A program made the position numbers and the translations under genes. 34,934 nt of DNA from contig JAFWLM010000078.1 in the NCBI GenBank assembly GCA_017511045.1, positions 1 through 34,934 of the forward strand, read 5' to 3'. Below, piece after piece: positions 31,637 to 34,934 of the stretch (position 1 is the first letter of the stretch; every line of letters begins with the position of its first letter). The notes under the pieces were generated by a model, which did no database searches, was not told the DNA's origin, and saw nothing but the letters and a program-made list of their open reading frames with translations. This DNA is from Lachnospiraceae bacterium. Its GTDB lineage: Bacteria > Bacillota > Clostridia > Lachnospirales > Lachnospiraceae.

Positions 31637-31864
31637 TCAATTTCCGCCATTAAAAAGTTCTTCCAGTATATCTCCATGCTCTTCAAAAACTCGCAGAACA
31701 TATTTGTTCCAGTGACGGGCATCTTTTGTGCTGCTGCCAAAAACATAATCTTCCTGACCATAGTCCATTACGTCAAAGCCCGGGATTGCTTTGCTTGCTC
31801 CGGCTGTTCTGTAGGTCGCAATTTCTGCCAGGGAGAAGCTTGCTCCGTATACAGCGCCGATCAA
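31637..31864 (-). pseudogene. internal fragment resembling subtype-B tannase (alpha/beta hydrolase)
   Basis: 75 residues, starting only at a TTG right after an in-frame stop and ending LEELFNGGN. The stretch KAIPGFDVMDYGQEDYVFGS then TKDARHW resembles KAVPAFDQLDLTSPENNLFGD and AKAKHF, which I recall from Lactobacillus plantarum tannase. The nucleophile Ser region and the C-terminal catalytic His/Asp part are absent, so it cannot be an active esterase. It reads as a relic of a tannase-like gene next to polyphenol-type genes. The identification rests on one conserved block. Confidence 0.5.
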
Positions 31865-32005
31865 AAAAATTTATTTTTTAAGAATGTGTTTTTCTTATCC
31901 TCAATATCTCATAATATTAACTTGTCTGTGAAAACAGTTTTTATACTCGCGAAGCTATCAGCAAAAATATGGAGTTTTTCTCATCTGTAAAAAACAGAAT
32001 TCTAA
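31865..32005. other. AT-rich gap, no gene seen
   Basis: Strongly AT-rich sequence between the tannase-like fragment and the antitoxin gene, with T- and A-runs but no convincing hairpin terminator or open frame. Confidence 0.5.
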
Positions 32006-32299
32006 TTATTTTGTCTCTGTTTTGGGGACAAATTGCAAAACCAGTCTCATGCCAAGCCCCTCTGCAAGACGCTGAACCATATTGATGCTGGGATTTCTGG
32101 TTCCATTTTCAATTCTACTGATATCCGCTTGCGTAATTCCCGTTCTTTCTGACAGCTCCTTCTGTGTTAGATTCTGTTTTTTTCGGGCATCGATCATTGC
32201 CTGAATAATATTATATTCCGGTGCAAGAGCTTCATACGCTTCCCGGAGTTCCGGATCGTTTTTTAATGCTTCATCACGATATTTCTGATAACTTCCCAT
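32006..32299 (-). CDS. HigA-like antitoxin (XRE family)
   Basis: 97 residues from the ATG at 32299, which overlaps the toxin stop by one base (TAATG) and has GGAGGG upstream. The HTH reads RKKQNLTQKELSERTGITQADISRIENGTRNPSINMVQRLAEGLG (about residues 48-92). An N-terminal helical part (YQKYRDEALKNDPELREAYEALAPEY) is typical of toxin-neutralising HigA/RelB2 proteins. Toxin-first gene order is the HigBA hallmark. Expected to bind the toxin and repress the operon. Confidence 0.88.
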   Translation of the reverse strand: MGSYQKYRDEALKNDPELREAYEALAPEYNIIQAMIDARKKQNLTQKELSERTGITQADISRIENGTRNPSINMVQRLAEGLGMRLVLQFVPKTETK

Positions 32300-32664
32300 T
32301 ACTCTTTCCCTCCTGCTTTCTTCTGACATTCGCAGTAGTCATCCCGATACTTTTTAGCCAACGCAAGCTCTTTTTGGGGTGTTTTCTGTGACTTCTTTAT
32401 AAATCCATTAGCAAGAATTGCCTTCTTCCCAAAGAAGAAAAAATATAAAACCCTACTGATATCTGTTCCTTGTTTCGCCCGGAGCTCAAATATGCCATCC
32501 TCTACTGATCTGGAATGTGGCATTCGTAAGTCCGGTCCATTTGCCATCAAAAGATCAATTTCCCGAAACATTTTTGCCTTGAGTTTCGGTTCAAGGGACT
32601 CCAAAAAATTTCTAACAGGTTCCGTTCCATCGGCTAGTTCGTAAAACTCTACATCAATGAACAT
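32299..32664 (-). CDS. RelE/HigB family toxin (Gp49-like)
   Basis: 121 residues from the ATG at 32664 behind AAGGAG; a longer frame to 32703 lacks a ribosome site. It has PVRNFLESLEPKLKAKMFREIDLLMANGP, MPHSRSVEDGIFELRAKQGTDISRVLYFFF and ILANGFIKKSQKTPQKELALAKKYRDDY, the standard blocks of phage Gp49-like HigB mRNA interferases. Lys and Arg of the RAKQGTDISRVLY and FIKKSQKTP blocks are likely active-site residues. Co-translated with the downstream antitoxin. Confidence 0.88.
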   Translation of the reverse strand: MFIDVEFYELADGTEPVRNFLESLEPKLKAKMFREIDLLMANGPDLRMPHSRSVEDGIFELRAKQGTDISRVLYFFFFGKKAILANGFIKKSQKTPQKELALAKKYRDDYCECQKKAGGKE

Positions 32665-32738
32665 CGTCTCTCCTTCCTTTACAGAATATGTCTTATGCAA
32701 CATATTGTCAAGCTCTTTTCCAATTGTTTTCTTTCGGT

Positions 32739-33575
32739 TTATTTAAGAAACAACCTCCTGAACTTTTGGACTGCTTTCTTGTAAATTTGCTCCGCTGCCT
32801 CTGCAGAAGCTAATCCGTTATTTGTTGCGATTTCTTTAAACTTCATCTCTTCCTTGTTTCCATAACAAAACTCACAAATACCGCATCGTGATGCGACTAC
32901 GTTTTTCTGCCTTGGAGTCAGCTGCTCAAATGAGCCCTTCAATCGTTCCCACCTCAATAGCCGGAAGCACATTTCTTCTGCACTGGCTTCCTGATCTGCC
33001 ATCAAATCTTCAATCGTAAGGCCTGAATCTTCATCGAGTTCTTCCTCCATACTGATTACATTTTCACTGTCCAAGCCGGCCAAGATATATTCCTTGACTG
33101 TCTTCACTGACAGTTCCAATTCATTTGCGATTCGTTCCAGATTCTTCCTGTCGTAATTCCTGTCCGATTGATTGAACAGTTTCATCACATTACGGAGGGT
33201 TCGGAATTCATGTGCGGAAGGAATCGTAAAGCCTGTTCGCATCGTCCGCACATATTCCATTATTTCTTCCAGAACGATATATTCTTTGTATTGTAAAAAT
33301 GTTTTTCCATACTGCGAATCGTAGTAGCGCATCGCCTGATAAAGTCCATATACAAACACAGACTTCAAGTCTTTAAAATGTCCCTCCATGGAAAAACGCT
33401 CGACATATCCCTGCACCTTGTGGTTCATACGTGGTTCGTAGTAATGGAGGAATGCAGCAAGGTCTTCTTCCTTTCCATTGTTCAGATACAATTGAATATA
33501 TTCCTCTGTCGTTTTCTTTTTCGGTGCAGGATCCAACTGAAACCATTTCTTCTCGTCCTCGTTTTCTCTCTCCAT
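32739..33575 (-). CDS. sigma-70-like factor with cysteine-containing region 4
   Basis: 278 residues. The N-terminal half (YLNNGKEEDLAAFLHYYEPRMNHKVQGYVERF, then LKSVFVYGLYQAMRYYDSQYGKTFLQY) resembles sigma region 2, and ERIANELELSVKTVKEYI resembles a region 3/4 HTH. The last 65 residues, LTPRQKNVVASRCGICEFCYGNKEEMKFKEIATNNGLASAEAAEQIYKKA in outline, form a region-4 HTH interrupted by CGICEFC. Its start overlaps the stop of the DUF6076 gene by one base, so it shares that operon and its SOS-type promoter. Target promoters unknown. Confidence 0.75.
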   Translation of the reverse strand: MERENEDEKKWFQLDPAPKKKTTEEYIQLYLNNGKEEDLAAFLHYYEPRMNHKVQGYVERFSMEGHFKDLKSVFVYGLYQAMRYYDSQYGKTFLQYKEYIVLEEIMEYVRTMRTGFTIPSAHEFRTLRNVMKLFNQSDRNYDRKNLERIANELELSVKTVKEYILAGLDSENVISMEEELDEDSGLTIEDLMADQEASAEEMCFRLLRWERLKGSFEQLTPRQKNVVASRCGICEFCYGNKEEMKFKEIATNNGLASAEAAEQIYKKAVQKFRRLFLK

Positions 33576-34717
33576 TAATAGCCTCCTGCCCTCATAAACT
33601 GCATGACACCTCTTTTAAACGCTTTCGGCTGCATATCCTGGAAGTACTGTTTCCTTGCATAATCATCATCCAGTATGGCCATCTCTTTCAGTTCCAAGGC
33701 ATACCGTTTTGCTACCTGTGCAAAGTCTTCATCAAAAACTCCCCTCATCTGATTAGTTCGGATATATCCCATCCGTCGTTTATAAACCGCTACGACCGGA
33801 TTACCTTCCGCAAGTTCCTTCACTCCACAGGAAGCTGCATACTTCCGACAGCTTAAGTCCTTTCCGTCTGTCAGTTTCTTTGGCGCTTTCCCGGAACAGT
33901 AGTACTGTCTGCGGGCATTCAGCATTAGAAAGTATTTCCCACAGACCGGGCATTGTCTCGGATAATGCCCATAATGAAGCCCTTCATAAAAATCTGTCAG
34001 GATAAAGCTGTAATAATCAGAAAACCGTAGTCTCCGAACCGTAATCGTTTTCTTTCGGTAGGTTATTGATACATATTGCGCTTTGGATACGATCTCTCCG
34101 GGCAGTTCCTCCCTCGCGATTGGAAGAAGATGTTCCTCATCAAACCGCTCAGCCTCTTCCAGCCGATCAATAAATCGGCGAAGACCATAAAACGCATCCC
34201 GCATTCCATCACCAATGCTTTCATAAAACTTCAAGGTTTCAGAAACGGTAGCAATCAGCTGCCGGCAGGAATCGTATTCTGCCGTTTCATATCCCGGAAC
34301 ACAGATTCCCATGCCGTTGACAAGCGGATCCTTCTGCTCAATCTTTGAACGCATCTGAAAAAAGGATTGTATCCGTTCGGCATTTTCCATGCTGAATAAT
34401 TCATTGATACGTTGTTTTTCCTTATCAATATCAAACAGATCAAACGGTCTGAGTTTTCCAACATTATTTAGGATTTCAAACAGTTCATCTTTTGCAGCAG
34501 CAAATTCCTTTACTTGAAGAAATCCCAGATCCAGTTCTCTCTGAACTTCCCAGTTATGGATCAACATACTGATCCGTGCAGCTGTATCATTCACATAGAA
34601 TTGCTGAAGAAGATGCATGGCAAAGACGCCTGCAGCGTACCGCTTTCCATTTATATAAACATTCCCGTTATAATAATCTGCTTCAAAAAAGGAAAATAAG
34701 TCGTTCTTCATGATCAT
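33575..34717 (-). CDS. DUF6076-like protein with a C-terminal zinc finger
   Basis: 380 residues (ATG at 34717; ATG at 34711 is equally well placed behind GGGGG). Mostly helical in the first 260 residues, then QCPVCGKYFLMLNARRQYYC, a spacer and SCRKYAA, giving four cysteines laid out like the CGNR-type zinc finger. This matches the uncharacterised DUF6076 family found in Clostridia, by resemblance. No signal peptide. First gene of the two-gene operon with the sigma-like factor, transcribed from a promoter with a LexA box, so its expression should rise after DNA damage. Confidence 0.7.
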   Translation of the reverse strand: MIMKNDLFSFFEADYYNGNVYINGKRYAAGVFAMHLLQQFYVNDTAARISMLIHNWEVQRELDLGFLQVKEFAAAKDELFEILNNVGKLRPFDLFDIDKEKQRINELFSMENAERIQSFFQMRSKIEQKDPLVNGMGICVPGYETAEYDSCRQLIATVSETLKFYESIGDGMRDAFYGLRRFIDRLEEAERFDEEHLLPIAREELPGEIVSKAQYVSITYRKKTITVRRLRFSDYYSFILTDFYEGLHYGHYPRQCPVCGKYFLMLNARRQYYCSGKAPKKLTDGKDLSCRKYAASCGVKELAEGNPVVAVYKRRMGYIRTNQMRGVFDEDFAQVAKRYALELKEMAILDDDYARKQYFQDMQPKAFKRGVMQFMRAGGY

Positions 34718-34743
34718 CCCCCATCCCCATGAGTGTAGTCAAA

Positions 34744-34772
34744 ATTATAAAACCGAACATTTGTTCGGTCAA
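34744..34772 (-). promoter_or_regulatory. SOS promoter: LexA/DinR box inside a sigma-A promoter
   Basis: On the minus strand TTGACC (34772-34767), 17 nt, TATAAT (34749-34744), a near-consensus promoter. ACCGAACA-TT-TGTTCGGT (34752-34769) lies between and over the two boxes and contains CGAAC-N4-GTTCG, the Bacillota LexA consensus, with perfect arms. The start of transcription is expected near 34737, about 20 nt before the DUF6076 gene. Confidence 0.85.
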
Positions 34773-34934
34773 GTAGGTTTATCCACAAAATTTTGTAAAT
34801 TGCAAAAATAACTTCAGTAGAAGGCGAAAAATCGGAAGTTAGTTGTGCACGTAGTTCCAGTATAATCTGTTGCAGGTAGATCTTCCGCACAGAAAGGATC
34901 GATACCATGATTAGAATAACAGAACATACCGGAA
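34773..34934. other. upstream flank of the SOS operon, no gene supported
   Basis: The sequence contains TTATCCACAAAA and AT-rich stretches. A 64-codon minus frame covers most of it but overlaps the promoter and has no ribosome site, so I do not call it. Confidence 0.4.

Noticed and set aside
34714-34908. 64-codon minus frame before DUF6076
   Set aside because: Covers the SOS promoter, has no ribosome site and no recognisable motif.

Overview
The window looks like chromosome from an anaerobic, low-to-mid GC Bacillota (Clostridia, probably a gut Lachnospiraceae- or Eubacterium-like organism). The clues are meso-diaminopimelate dehydrogenase, strong AGGAGG ribosome sites, sigma-A promoters, intrinsic terminators, a Firmicutes-type LexA box, many flavodoxins, and YitT, DUF3870 and DUF3793 family proteins. 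This is family-level recognition by eye; no database search was run.

Layout. (1) 1-2.9 kb: an edge-truncated U32 peptidase, ddh and dtd, with an intergenic region holding three TTTCTTGTT-N24-AACAAGAAA units. (2) 2.9-6.1 kb: a leftward run of flavodoxin, LUD protein, MBL hydrolase, YitT protein and FlK-like thioesterase. (3) 6.2-9.6 kb: DUF3870 protein, a cytidylate-kinase-like protein, and a sodium:solute symporter whose C-terminus is a degenerate second copy of that kinase-like domain. (4) 9.7-13.5 kb: a membrane protein, then a lipoprotein flavodoxin, a truncated SDR, an NTF2-like protein and a second flavodoxin, divergent from a LysR regulator. (5) 13.5-21.6 kb: metal homeostasis genes (ZIP transporter, P1B-type ATPase, DUF6110), two methyltransferases, DUF3793, another flavodoxin and an MFS transporter. 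Much of this block shares a GTTAGC-N4-GCTAAC palindrome placed over promoters, which suggests a DtxR-like metal regulon. (6) 21.6-23.0 kb: a membrane-anchored HExxH protein and terminators.

(7) From about 23.0 kb to the right edge the content looks accessory. It opens with a 42-nt 3' fragment of a tRNA-Phe gene still followed by its terminator, the usual scar (attR-like) of an element integrated in a tRNA. Next come a DAPG/phloretin-hydrolase-family enzyme, two uroporphyrinogen-decarboxylase-family proteins plus the C-terminal stub of a third, a TetR and two LysR regulators, a two-cluster ferredoxin overlapping a large FAD reductase, and a fragment resembling subtype-B tannase. I read this as a candidate anaerobic polyphenol-processing locus. 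It is followed by a HigBA-like toxin-antitoxin pair and a DUF6076 plus sigma-like operon whose promoter has a perfect LexA/SOS box between -35 and -10.
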